A DNA stretch of 62,842 nucleotides from an uncultured Bacteroidales bacterium (GTDB lineage Bacteria > Bacteroidota > Bacteroidia > Bacteroidales > UBA932): contig CALVDH010000015.1 of assembly GCA_944326235.1 (NCBI GenBank), positions 1 through 62,842 of the forward strand. The letters are read 5' to 3'. A program made the translations under genes and the position numbers. Shown here one piece after another: positions 17,887 through 25,786 of the stretch. Each line of letters starts with the position of its first letter. Positions within the stretch are counted from its first letter, which is position 1. The notes under the pieces were generated by a model. The model made no database searches and was not told the DNA's origin. It was given only the letters and a program-made list of their open reading frames with translations.

Positions 17887-18645
17887 TCAGTCATTTCTGC
17901 GGCAGAGATAAGTCAGGGCCGCCTGGGCGCAGACACAGCCGAAGACGGCGGGGATGTAGGATACGGTGCCTACCTGGGACTTCTTGTTGCGCTCGCCCTC
18001 CGTCGGGACAATGGCGTCACGGTCGGGCAGCTCCTCCGAGAACACCACGGGGAAGCCCTTGCTGATGCCAATCCTGCGGAGTTTCTTCCGGAGAATGAAG
18101 GCCAGGGGGCAGTTGTAGGACTTCGAGAGGTCGGTCAGACGGACCTTCGTGGCGTCGAATTTGGCCCCGGCTCCCATCGAGGAGACAAGGGGGATACCGC
18201 CATGGACGCAATGGGCGATAAGGGCAATCTTCGGAGCCAGGGTATCGATCGCGTCGATGAGAAAATCCGGACGGGCAACCCCCGCCTCGGCGCAGGAGCG
18301 TTCCAGCACCGCAGCTACATTGTCCTCAGTAAGGTATTCTTCCACCTTGATTATCTGCAATTCCGGATTGATGTCCAGAAGCCTTTCCGCCATAACCTCC
18401 GTCTTGGGCCGTCCTACGGTCGAGCAGAGCGCCAGCAGCTGCCGGTTCCGGTTGCTCTCCGAAACTTTGTCCGAATCTATGATTATCATCCGCCCTACCC
18501 CGGCGCGGGCCGTCATCTCCGCAGCGTATGCCCCTACCCCGCCCAGACCGGCGACCACTACGGTCGCCCTTTTCAGGGCCTGCAGGGCCTCTCCGCCCAC
18601 CAGCAGGGCAGTGCGCTCGAGCCAGGCAGGACTATTTTCCGGCAT
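17887..18645 (-). CDS. tcdA: tRNA threonylcarbamoyladenosine dehydratase
   Basis: A 252-residue ThiF/E1-like enzyme. The ATP-binding loop is VVVAGLGGVGAYAAEM, followed by IIIDSDKVSESNRNRQLLA and DFLIDAIDTLAPKIAL, the pattern of TcdA (CsdL). TcdA uses ATP to convert t6A37 of ANN-decoding tRNAs to its cyclic form. Length fits the family. The start overlaps the 3' end of mazG by 14 bases, so the two are translated from one mRNA. Other ThiF-family members such as MoeB are excluded mainly by the SMGAGAKFD and KSQVGTVSYIPAVFG segments. Confidence 0.92.
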   Translation of the reverse strand: MPENSPAWLERTALLVGGEALQALKRATVVVAGLGGVGAYAAEMTARAGVGRMIIIDSDKVSESNRNRQLLALCSTVGRPKTEVMAERLLDINPELQIIKVEEYLTEDNVAAVLERSCAEAGVARPDFLIDAIDTLAPKIALIAHCVHGGIPLVSSMGAGAKFDATKVRLTDLSKSYNCPLAFILRKKLRRIGISKGFPVVFSEELPDRDAIVPTEGERNKKSQVGTVSYIPAVFGCVCAQAALTYLCRRND

Positions 18646-19474
18646 TGTCCTCAGAATTTTTCTCTAAGGCCTTAGCCTCGTCCCAGATAGCGTCCATCTC
18701 CGCCAGCGTCATGTCCTTCAGAGACTTGCCCTGACGGATAGTGTGCTCCTCGAGATAAGTGAAGCGGCGGCGGAACTTGGCGCAGGTCATCTCCAGCGCC
18801 GTGTCGGGATTCAGGTCGTACAGACGGGCTGCGTTGACTATCGAGAAGAGAAAATCACCGAGCTCGCCCTCAGCCCTTTTCACCGACTCAGGGTCTGACT
18901 TGTCCATCCGGCCCAGCTCCTCGCGGAACTCCCCGAGCTCCTCGGCCACCTTGTCCCAGACCTGGGAGCGCTCCTCCCAGTCGAAGCCCACGGCGCGGGC
19001 CTTGTCCTGCATGCGGTAGGCCTTGAGCAGCGGCGGCAGGGAGACAGGCACTCCCGAGAGCACCCGCTTGTTCCCGTCCTTTTCCTTGGTCTTGAGTTCC
19101 TCCCAGTTCTGCACCACCTGGTCGGCGCCGTCCACATGGACCTCGCCGAAGACATGCGGATGGCGGTAGATCAGCTTGTCACACAGACGGTTGATCACGT
19201 CCACGATATCGTATTCGCCCTTCTCGGAAGCTATCTTCGCATAGAAGACGATGTGCAGGAGCACGTCGCCCAGTTCCTTGGAGACCTCCCTGCCCTCCCC
19301 GCGGAGGATGGCGTCGCTCAGCTCGTAAGTCTCCTCAATCGTCTGAGGACGCAGCGACTCGGTGGTCTGCTTGTGGTCCCAGGGGCATTTCTCCCTGAGC
19401 TCATCCATTATATCCAGAAGGCGGCCGAAAGCCTCCAGCTTGGCCTCCCTCGATGACATCTCGTTTCTGCTCAT
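18632..19474 (-). CDS. mazG: Nucleoside triphosphate pyrophosphohydrolase MazG
   Basis: MazG hydrolyses (d)NTPs to monophosphates and pyrophosphate and cleans the nucleotide pool. The 280-residue protein has the two tandem MazG domains of the full-length enzyme. Domain 1 shows CPWDHKQT, EETYELSDAI and ELGDVLLHIVFYAKIA. Domain 2 shows VGFDWEERSQVWDKVAEELGE and ELGDFLFSIVNAARL. The paired Glu and Asp residues bind Mg2+. A start at the internal ATG five codons on (MSSREAKL) is possible. A promoter-like element TATCTTAG lies 21 bases upstream, and tcdA follows in the same transcript. Confidence 0.95.
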   Translation of the reverse strand: MSRNEMSSREAKLEAFGRLLDIMDELREKCPWDHKQTTESLRPQTIEETYELSDAILRGEGREVSKELGDVLLHIVFYAKIASEKGEYDIVDVINRLCDKLIYRHPHVFGEVHVDGADQVVQNWEELKTKEKDGNKRVLSGVPVSLPPLLKAYRMQDKARAVGFDWEERSQVWDKVAEELGEFREELGRMDKSDPESVKRAEGELGDFLFSIVNAARLYDLNPDTALEMTCAKFRRRFTYLEEHTIRQGKSLKDMTLAEMDAIWDEAKALEKNSEDNAGK

Positions 19475-19494
19475 TTTTCCTTAGAATTTGAGCC

Positions 19495-19502
19495 GCTAAG
19501 AT
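19495..19502 (-). promoter_or_regulatory. Possible -7 element of mazG-tcdA
   Basis: The minus strand reads TATCTTAG, one base off TAnnTTTG, 20 bases upstream of the mazG start. Confidence 0.35.
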
Positions 19503-19521
19503 AGGTATTTTTCCGACAGAA

Positions 19522-20505
19522 TCACAAGGCTGATACCTGTTCCGGAGTCAAACCGGTCACTCTTGAAATCACCTCCACAGGGATGCCCTCGGCCTTCATT
19601 CCGACGGCATTTTTCCGACGCTCGTCCTCCTTACCTTTCTCCAGACCCTTTTCCATACCCTTTTCCATACCTTTTTCCAAGCCCTCAGCCATACCCTTTT
19701 TAAGCCCTTCTTCCATTCCCTTGCGCATTCCTTTACGCATTCCTCTTTTCAGTCCACGTTCCTCCCCTATCATTTCCCCCTGCATCTTCCCTCTTCTGAG
19801 CGCACTGTTAATCAATGTTCTGGAAGTGCTCACCATATCCCAGAAACGGTCGTAGATATACAATTCGCTCTGGGAGAATGCAGACTCCTCCAGTTCCTCC
19901 ATTGCCTTGCTGATCTGCGGGTTTTCAAGCAGTTCCTTAGGAGCCTCATCGGTCTTCTCGTCTATCTCCGTCAGATAACGCAGCCACAGTGTCTGCATTT
20001 TTTTCTCGCAGTAACTCTTGGGCGTGAACTTAGGCAACTCTATAAAAATAAAGCGCAGTCCGTCTATCACCTCCTTCGTCTCGGCCACCTCCACGATCTT
20101 GTAATCATGATAGTAACTCTCACTGTCTGAGTATGTATCATTCAGCATATTCAATGAATATACCGGCTGGAGCAGATGAAACTCCTCCCCCTTGTGCAGC
20201 TGGCTGACATACGCCTTGGAAGCGTTGAACAGCACCCGCTGCTTATACTCGACGGTCCACATCATCTGCATCTCCACGATAAACTGACGGCCCCGGGCAT
20301 CCCGGCAGCGGACATCCACCACACTGTCTTTCCACAGAGGATTGACCGGTACCAGCTCCGGACTCAGATACTCTACGTCCTCGATCTCCTCTTCTGGACT
20401 GTCGAACGGCAACAACGCATTCATAAAACTGATAACAAGGTCCTTGTGCTCCCCAAATACTTTTTTGAAAGTCAAATCTGTCTTCGGATCAAGATACTTT
20501 TTCAT
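19522..20505 (-). CDS. Rpn-family recombination-promoting nuclease (PD-(D/E)XK)
   Basis: The 327-residue protein begins LDPKTDLTFKKVFGEHKDLV, the hallmark of Rpn/PDDEXK transposase-like nucleases. The likely active site is in DVRCRDARGRQFIVEMQM (Asp, then Glu-Met-Gln). Rpn proteins are DNases that promote RecA-independent recombination and often vary in copy number among Bacteroides. The C-terminal tail is a run of GM-K/R-x-G tetrapeptides (about residues 255-300), encoded by tandem repeats, ending in a helix typical of the family (GIPVEVISRVTGLTPEQV). A TATCTTTG element lies 27 bases upstream. Confidence 0.9.
   Translation of the reverse strand: MKKYLDPKTDLTFKKVFGEHKDLVISFMNALLPFDSPEEEIEDVEYLSPELVPVNPLWKDSVVDVRCRDARGRQFIVEMQMMWTVEYKQRVLFNASKAYVSQLHKGEEFHLLQPVYSLNMLNDTYSDSESYYHDYKIVEVAETKEVIDGLRFIFIELPKFTPKSYCEKKMQTLWLRYLTEIDEKTDEAPKELLENPQISKAMEELEESAFSQSELYIYDRFWDMVSTSRTLINSALRRGKMQGEMIGEERGLKRGMRKGMRKGMEEGLKKGMAEGLEKGMEKGMEKGLEKGKEDERRKNAVGMKAEGIPVEVISRVTGLTPEQVSAL
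19632..19756. repeat. Tandem 12-bp repeats inside the Rpn gene
   Basis: On the plus strand the motif CCATACCCTTTT and variants recur every 12 bases. They encode the G-M/L-x-K/R-G tetrapeptides of the Rpn tail. The perfect copies near 19650-19675 could expand or contract without breaking the frame. Confidence 0.65.
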
Positions 20506-20532
20506 AACGGATCAATTAATTATTTCCGACCG

Positions 20533-20540
20533 CAAAGATA
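20533..20540 (-). promoter_or_regulatory. -7 element of the rpn gene
   Basis: Exact TATCTTTG on the minus strand, 27 bases upstream of the ATG. Confidence 0.55.
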
Positions 20541-20570
20541 CGCATAAAGGGAATAACAAACCAGTCATGA

Positions 20571-20620
20571 AACGGATATAAACGATTATAAACGGCTATA
20601 AACGGCTATAAACGTTTAAA
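20571..20620. repeat. Five 10-bp direct repeats between rpn and rtcB
   Basis: Units AACGGATATA, AACGATTATA, AACGGCTATA, AACGGCTATA and AACGTTTAAA follow one another at exactly 10-bp spacing, close to one turn of the helix. They lie between the divergent promoters of rpn and rtcB, so they could be an operator for a protein binding one face of the DNA. Confidence 0.7.
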
Positions 20621-20657
20621 AAACGAACCTGTTCCTCAGTGCGGCACATGTACGCGC

Positions 20658-20665
20658 TATATTTG
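20658..20665 (+). promoter_or_regulatory. -7 element of rtcB
   Basis: Exact TATATTTG, 21 bases upstream of the rtcB ATG. Confidence 0.55.
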
Positions 20666-20686
20666 CATCCGTAAAACGCAATACTT

Positions 20687-21961
20687 ATGAAAACGATAGA
20701 AGGACACGATGTGAAAATCTTCACTGACAACATCGAGAACACAGCTCTGGAACAGATCGGCAGGCTGATGTCCATCGGCACATTCAGCGGATGCAAGGTC
20801 CGCATCATGCCGGATGTGCACGCAGGGGCCGGCTGTGTCATAGGCTTCACCGGCGACCTTGGCGACAAGGTCATTCCGAATATCGTCGGGGTGGACATCG
20901 GCTGCGGCATGCTCGTCCAGCCGTTCGACTGCAGCGGAGAAATTGACTTTCACGCCCTGAACGAATTCATTCTGAACAATATTCCTTCAGGCAGGGGCAT
21001 CCGGGACAAGGCGGAACTGGTGCTGCCCCAGCCTTATATGGAAAGGTACGGGGAAGCCAGGGAACTGATCAAGGCCCTGCGCTGCTTCCGCGACCTGAAG
21101 GACAGCAAGCGGCTGTACAAGGCCGCCGGTACGCTGGGCGGCGGCAATCACTTCATCGAGCTGGACCATGATGACAGCGGCAGGATGTACATCGTGGTAC
21201 ACACCGGCAGCCGCAATCTGGGCAAGCAGGTGGCCGAAATCTACCAGAAACTGGCGGTAAAAAACATGTCCGGATGGGACAGACTGATGGAGCAGCAGGC
21301 CAAGATGATTGAGGAATACAAGGCAGCAGGACGCCGCACGGAACTTCAGGAGGTCATCCGTCAGCTGCACTGCTCCTTCAAGATGCAGCGGCCGCCGGTT
21401 CCAGACGAGCTGTGCTGGCTCGAAGGTCAGCCCAGGGAAGACTATCTGCACGACATGCGCCTGTGTCAGAAATGGGCCCGGATCAACCGCAGCATCATCA
21501 TAGACCTGCTGACCGGCCATCTGCGGACTCAGGGCAATATCACCGCCACACCGGAAATCATGCTCTCCGAACGCTTCGAGAGCGTGCACAACTACATCGG
21601 CGACGACAATATCATCCGCAAGGGCGCCATCTCCGCCCGCGAGGGACAGAAGTGCATCATCCCCATGAACATGCGGGACGGCTCCCTGATATGCTCCGGC
21701 AAGGGCAATCCCGACTGGAACTTCTCCGCCCCACACGGCGCCGGCCGCATCATGAGCCGCGCCAAGGCCTTCGAGCAAGTCAGCCTGGAAGCCTTCGCCG
21801 AGTCCATGAAGGGCATCTACAGCGAGACGGTCTCAGAACAGACCCGCGACGAATCCCCCATGGTCTACAAGCCCATGGCCGAGATCATCGCCAACATAGC
21901 AGACACCGTGGATATCCTCGACATCATAAAACCCGTGTTCAACTTCAAGGCAGCGGAGTAA
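20687..21961 (+). CDS. rtcB: RNA-splicing ligase RtcB
   Basis: RtcB joins 2',3'-cyclic-phosphate or 3'-phosphate RNA ends to 5'-OH ends using GTP and Mn2+. The 424-residue protein shows metal-binding and guanylylation motifs: MPDVHAGAGCVIGFT, VGVDIGCGM, LGGGNHFIEL, VVHTGSRNLGKQVA and SAPHGAGRIMSR, whose histidine forms the GMP adduct. Length is near that of the shorter bacterial RtcB forms. No RtcA or RtcR gene is adjacent. In bacteria RtcB repairs RNAs broken by toxins or stress; the presence of a ParE-type system and nucleases further along is noted but not evidence of linkage. Two short hairpins with T runs follow the stop. Confidence 0.95.
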   Translation: MKTIEGHDVKIFTDNIENTALEQIGRLMSIGTFSGCKVRIMPDVHAGAGCVIGFTGDLGDKVIPNIVGVDIGCGMLVQPFDCSGEIDFHALNEFILNNIPSGRGIRDKAELVLPQPYMERYGEARELIKALRCFRDLKDSKRLYKAAGTLGGGNHFIELDHDDSGRMYIVVHTGSRNLGKQVAEIYQKLAVKNMSGWDRLMEQQAKMIEEYKAAGRRTELQEVIRQLHCSFKMQRPPVPDELCWLEGQPREDYLHDMRLCQKWARINRSIIIDLLTGHLRTQGNITATPEIMLSERFESVHNYIGDDNIIRKGAISAREGQKCIIPMNMRDGSLICSGKGNPDWNFSAPHGAGRIMSRAKAFEQVSLEAFAESMKGIYSETVSEQTRDESPMVYKPMAEIIANIADTVDILDIIKPVFNFKAAE

Positions 21962-21989
21962 CGGGCGACATCACATTGCCCGCCGCCCC

Positions 21990-22013
21990 AACGCTTTTAC
22001 AAAAGTGTTTTTT
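21990..22013 (+). terminator. Terminator of rtcB
   Basis: AACGCTTTT (21990-21998) pairs with AAAAGTGTT (22001-22009) with one G-T wobble, and four more T follow. A second, weaker hairpin of the same type (CGCTTT/AAAGCG, 22025-22040, then TTTT) lies just downstream. Confidence 0.5.
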
Positions 22014-22048
22014 GAGTAAAATTTCGCTTTCACAAAAGCGTTTTGCAA

Positions 22049-22090
22049 TAAAAAAGTTCACAACTTTGTGGTCCACAAAGTTGTGAACTT
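22049..22090 (-). terminator. 18-bp perfect palindrome at the 3' end of the AAA gene
   Basis: 22054-22071 (AAGTTCACAACTTTGTGG) is the exact reverse complement of 22073-22090, with one central base. On the minus strand it follows the AAA-gene stop and leads into TTTTTT, so it likely terminates that gene. The stem is unusually long and AT-rich and could work from both sides. Confidence 0.6.
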
Positions 22091-24191
22091 ATATAATTTT
22101 CGCACCGCCAAAGCCGATTTTAATACGTTCCTTGCCGATCTTCTCCTCCCCGCAAAGGCTGGCAATGGTCTCGATGGAGGGAGGTGTGCCGTCCAGGACC
22201 TCAACCATGGTGGCCTTGCGGACCACGTTGTCTATCTCGCCGCCGCTGAAATCGTACTCAGATGCCAGACGGGCGGCATCGTCCGGACTCAAGCCCGGGA
22301 GTTTGTCGAGCCAGATGCTGCGCTTGACCTCTACTGACGGCTTCTCAAAGCGGATCTTGAAGAGGAAACGGCGTTCAAATGCCCGGTCCAGATTGTCGGC
22401 CAGGTTCGTGGTCGCTATCAGTATTCCCTCCAGTTTCTCCATCTCCTCGAGAATAATGTTCTGAATAGTGTTCTCGGTCTGGTCGATACTCCCGCCGTGA
22501 CCTACCGCCTTTCGCTTGGAGAATATGGCATCCGCCTCGTTGAACAGCAGTATAGGCTTTATCTGAGAGCGGCGGCACAGCCGCTTATAGCGGGTGAAGA
22601 TATCCTTGACTATCTTCTCGCTCTCCCCGTACCACATACTTTTGGCTGCACTGATATCTACATGCACCACGTCCCGGCCGCTCTCCCGCGCCCATTGCAG
22701 CACCGACTCGGTCTTGCCGGTACCAGGAGCACCATAAAGCAGGACCGCGATGCCTTTGGCCAGCCCTTTCTCCTCCAGCCGGGCCACCAGTGACTGATAA
22801 TTCTGCTCCTGCAGAGTATCACCCACCAGCCTCAGCTGCTCCTGCTCCTTCCCGGAGAAAAACAGTCGTTTTTCCTTGATATCCTTCGAAAGGATTAGTT
22901 CCTTCTTGTCGGGCTTCTCCATGAACAGTTCCGCATCCTCTCCGAAGTACAGTTCCTTTCCTTTATCGGTCAGTTTCAGGACTGTATACTCGCCAAAAAG
23001 ACTGCTCTCCGTCACCACCTCCGCAAGATCCAGACTCTGCAATTTGTGTTTTTCCTCCTTGAAGGCCTTCAAAGCAGCATTGCGTTCCTTAATAGGATAC
23101 ACAGAACTAAGTTCCCTATTCAGACTGACCGAGCCACCCCCGGCACAAGCATTGCAGACGATATAGAAGAGTGCGCGGATATCCGCCTCCACTATAAGAC
23201 CTTTAATTTTTGCCAGGCACTCCAGACTGCCGTTGGAATCCTCCATCAGCCGGATCTTCTCGGCCAATTTGTCCAAAGCCTTGGGACTCTTTGTTTCATG
23301 AGCACTGCTGTGAACATATTCACTGACTTCACGGGCAAATGAGAACCTGTCCAGACCCGTGTACTGCTTTCCGAATATACCGAAATCCTCTCCCAGGAAA
23401 ATCCGCTGTCCCGCGACCGTCAGTTCAAGGCTGTCATGGTCCCCTGAGACCTCCACCAGTCCGGCACGGACCAGCGGATGCGTTCCGTCCAGCAACGACT
23501 TCCGCTCACGGAACCGCACCCCATACGCCTCGTACATATCCCGGAGCGTGGTCGTCAGGTCAGATCTGCCGTTGCCGTCACTGCTGAAAAAGTCGTAACT
23601 CATCTCGTAGAACAATGTCCTGGCCGGAAGGTCCTCCACGACCGCCGCCAGTTCCCTGACCAACGGCATCCCGCTGTTCTCCCGCTCTATGGAATCCACG
23701 AACTGGAAGAGAGACTCCGACATCACGTCACTGTCCTGCACCTGCGAGTCCACCAGCCGGCAGAAATCGTAACGGTCGAACTCCTTCTCCAGAATCCGGG
23801 ACTTGCGGAACTCCGGCCTGCGGTTCTCCAGCACGCTGCCGATCACGTGATTGGCCACTAAGAAATTCTGATTGGTCAGACGGCACTCGCTCAAGTCGGT
23901 CTGCACCACAAGCCCTTTCTCCAACAATGACTTGACAAACGGCACATACTCCATAACCTCCAGCTGAGTGCAGCCGAAATAAGATGCCAGATCCCCCAGG
24001 TCGCTGCACCTGCCCGCGCAACTCCTGTCAAAAAGGGCAGTGAACACCACCGCCTCACCCTTGTTATCCAGTCCCAGGCGCTGGGCCATCATATCCAGCT
24101 GAGCAGTTATCTCCTTACCGCCCAGTCGCTTCAACTTACTGTCACGCAGCTTTACCGCTGCCGCCTTGATCAATTGTATCAGTGTTCTCAT
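22089..24191 (-). CDS. AAA-family ATPase with long N-terminal region
   Basis: The 700-residue protein has about 450 N-terminal residues of helical, winged-helix-like character and no enzyme motif I can name. A classical AAA domain follows: Walker A LYGAPGTGKTESVLQW, pore-type KSMWYGESEKIVKDIF, Walker B ILLFNEADAIFSKR, sensor 1 GILIATTNLADNLD and arginine finger ERRFLFKIRF. The first Walker B acid is Asn while the catalytic Glu is kept, a variant that I believe recurs in Bacteroidetes homologues. The closest type is the spastin/FIGL-like unfoldase group. Substrate unknown. It lies 83 bases after the exonuclease gene and may share its transcript. Confidence 0.85.
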   Translation of the reverse strand: MRTLIQLIKAAAVKLRDSKLKRLGGKEITAQLDMMAQRLGLDNKGEAVVFTALFDRSCAGRCSDLGDLASYFGCTQLEVMEYVPFVKSLLEKGLVVQTDLSECRLTNQNFLVANHVIGSVLENRRPEFRKSRILEKEFDRYDFCRLVDSQVQDSDVMSESLFQFVDSIERENSGMPLVRELAAVVEDLPARTLFYEMSYDFFSSDGNGRSDLTTTLRDMYEAYGVRFRERKSLLDGTHPLVRAGLVEVSGDHDSLELTVAGQRIFLGEDFGIFGKQYTGLDRFSFAREVSEYVHSSAHETKSPKALDKLAEKIRLMEDSNGSLECLAKIKGLIVEADIRALFYIVCNACAGGGSVSLNRELSSVYPIKERNAALKAFKEEKHKLQSLDLAEVVTESSLFGEYTVLKLTDKGKELYFGEDAELFMEKPDKKELILSKDIKEKRLFFSGKEQEQLRLVGDTLQEQNYQSLVARLEEKGLAKGIAVLLYGAPGTGKTESVLQWARESGRDVVHVDISAAKSMWYGESEKIVKDIFTRYKRLCRRSQIKPILLFNEADAIFSKRKAVGHGGSIDQTENTIQNIILEEMEKLEGILIATTNLADNLDRAFERRFLFKIRFEKPSVEVKRSIWLDKLPGLSPDDAARLASEYDFSGGEIDNVVRKATMVEVLDGTPPSIETIASLCGEEKIGKERIKIGFGGAKII

Positions 24192-24274
24192 ATCCGTCCT
24201 CCTTTACTTTTACGCAGCAAAGGTCGCACGCACATGAGCAGCATAATGGCACACTCCTAAAAATTTTGAAAATT

Positions 24275-24769
24275 TTATAAAATCCTCAAGGCAATGACGG
24301 CGCAGGCCTCCGCATCGGCCAGGGCGTGGTGGTGCTGCGTAAGGTCGTAGCCGCAGCGGGCTGCAACGGTCTGGAGCTGATGATTCGGCAGCTCCGCCCC
24401 GAAAACACGGCGGGAAGCCCTGCAGGTACAATGAAAAACATACTCCGGGTAATCCATGCGGTACACCTGGAACACCGCCCGCAGGCAGTTCTCATCGAAA
24501 GGACTGTTGTGGGCCACTAACGGCAGCCCTTCTATCAGCGGAGCCACCTTCTCCCACACATAGGGAAATACCGGTGCATCAGCAGTATCCTCCAAAGTAA
24601 GGCCGTGCACCCGGGTATTCCAGTAACTGTAATACTCCGGCTCAGGCCGTATGAGGCTGCAGAAGCGGTCTACTATCTCTCCGCTCCGCACAACCACTAC
24701 TCCCACGCTGCACACACTGGTACGCTGCTCATTGGCTGTCTCAAAATCTATGGCTGCAAAATCCTTCAT
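24275..24769 (-). CDS. DnaQ-like 3'-5' exonuclease (DEDDh)
   Basis: A 164-residue stand-alone exonuclease domain. Exo I is AAIDFETANEQRTSVCSVG (Asp-x-Glu), Exo II is PLVAHNSPFDENCLR and Exo III is HHALADAEACAVIAL (His-x4-Asp), which makes it a DEDDh enzyme. Such proteins trim DNA or RNA 3' ends; without a polymerase domain it is more like the epsilon-type or the RNase T-type. It begins 4 bases after the phosphoesterase gene, so the two form an operon. Confidence 0.92.
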   Translation of the reverse strand: MKDFAAIDFETANEQRTSVCSVGVVVVRSGEIVDRFCSLIRPEPEYYSYWNTRVHGLTLEDTADAPVFPYVWEKVAPLIEGLPLVAHNSPFDENCLRAVFQVYRMDYPEYVFHCTCRASRRVFGAELPNHQLQTVAARCGYDLTQHHHALADAEACAVIALRIL

Positions 24770-24773
24770 GTGC

Positions 24774-25445
24774 TCAAATATAAAGATAAAGGCCGTTGCG
24801 GAGGCAGTCGCAGAACACGATCTTGCCGCCGCCCGGACCGGTATACTCGGTCACTTCCGCGACCCGGTTGTGCCCGACTATCTGGGTGAAGCCGTACAGA
24901 GGCTCCTCCAGCTCGCTTTTATCTGCCCAGAATATGCCCCCTGTATCACATGCACGGCCACCGCGGGCATAGCCGACACGGAGAAGCGCCGGCACCTGGT
25001 CTGCCGCCGGGTTGTTCAGCTGATCAGCTATCTGCCGCGCCGCATCACCGCAGAAATCATTATCGAACCACTCCTGCGACACCCCAGCATGGGTAAACAG
25101 ATATTCTCCGTCCTGAAACGCATACTGGAACAGATGAATGTTGTCTAGAAACAGTTTCGAGGCATCCGCCGCTATCTCCATATCGAAACGGGTACCGACA
25201 CACGCCTCATCACAGAAATAGTGCAGGTCGTGATTTCCCAACAGCAGCACCACATCCTCCGGTCTGTCCCGCTTCAACTGCATGATTGCCCGAAGATTGT
25301 CCAAAAGTTTTCCCTTATGGACATACCCGTACGGATCCAGATAGTCCCCGAGAAAGACCACCCCGCACTCAGGATGCGCCTCCACCACATCCCGCCACAG
25401 GTCCAGCCCGTGCACGTCGCCTATCGCTATAGTCGCCTTTTCCAT
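24774..25445 (-). CDS. Calcineurin-like metallophosphoesterase
   Basis: The 223-residue cytoplasmic protein (no signal peptide) shows the motif series AIGDVHGLDLW, VFLGDYLDPYG, LLLGNHDLHYF, LFTHAGVSQEWF and QIVGHNRV, which forms a dinuclear metal site. It resembles small serine/threonine-type or symmetrical Ap4A-type phosphatases; the substrate is not evident. It heads an operon with the DnaQ-like exonuclease. The TATTTTTG element at 25450-25457 ends only four bases before the ATG, suggesting a leaderless transcript. Confidence 0.9.
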   Translation of the reverse strand: MEKATIAIGDVHGLDLWRDVVEAHPECGVVFLGDYLDPYGYVHKGKLLDNLRAIMQLKRDRPEDVVLLLGNHDLHYFCDEACVGTRFDMEIAADASKLFLDNIHLFQYAFQDGEYLFTHAGVSQEWFDNDFCGDAARQIADQLNNPAADQVPALLRVGYARGGRACDTGGIFWADKSELEEPLYGFTQIVGHNRVAEVTEYTGPGGGKIVFCDCLRNGLYLYI

Positions 25446-25449
25446 ATTT

Positions 25450-25457
25450 CAAAAATA
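25450..25457 (-). promoter_or_regulatory. -7 element abutting the phosphoesterase start codon
   Basis: The minus strand reads TATTTTTG, an exact TAnnTTTG, then four bases, then ATG. Transcription would begin at or about the start codon. Confidence 0.45.
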
Positions 25458-25478
25458 GTAAATTCTTTACCATTCTAT

Positions 25479-25622
25479 CTACTTCTTAGGAATAAAAACA
25501 TACTCCTTGCTACCTATGCGGATCTGCTTGGCTTCACCGCCTAAAAGTTTTGCCGCATTCTGCAAATCACTCAGATTCGAATAAGTCTGGACATTGCCCT
25601 TTGGGAATTTTAAAGTGTACAT
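25479..25622 (-). CDS. Small protein of 47 residues, unknown
   Basis: Starting from the ATG at 25622 the frame encodes MYTLKFPKGNVQTYSNLSDL and ends IRIGSKEYVFIPKK. The composition is that of a folded, basic beta-type protein, not of an antisense shadow, and nothing overlaps it. A longer frame reaches 25715, but its extra N-terminus (MFRHKSAVILW...) looks non-native. I recognise no family. It lies between the phosphoesterase operon and the divergent nuclease gene. Confidence 0.45.
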   Translation of the reverse strand: MYTLKFPKGNVQTYSNLSDLQNAAKLLGGEAKQIRIGSKEYVFIPKK

Positions 25623-25786
25623 AGTGCTTTGTTTTGTGCCCAACCTTTCGGAAGAGCCGGTTAATAAATCAGTGCTTTCAGGCCACAATATTACCGCTGA
25701 CTTATGTCGAAACACAGCACAGGCAAAATTTGGATTTACTATGAATTATTTATTACTTTGTAGTAGATGATTAAACTTATTTTACC

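Noticed and set aside
20571..20620. CRISPR array
   Set aside because: Units are only 10 bp with no spacers; no cas gene is in the window. The repeats at 27571-27600 fail for the same reasons.
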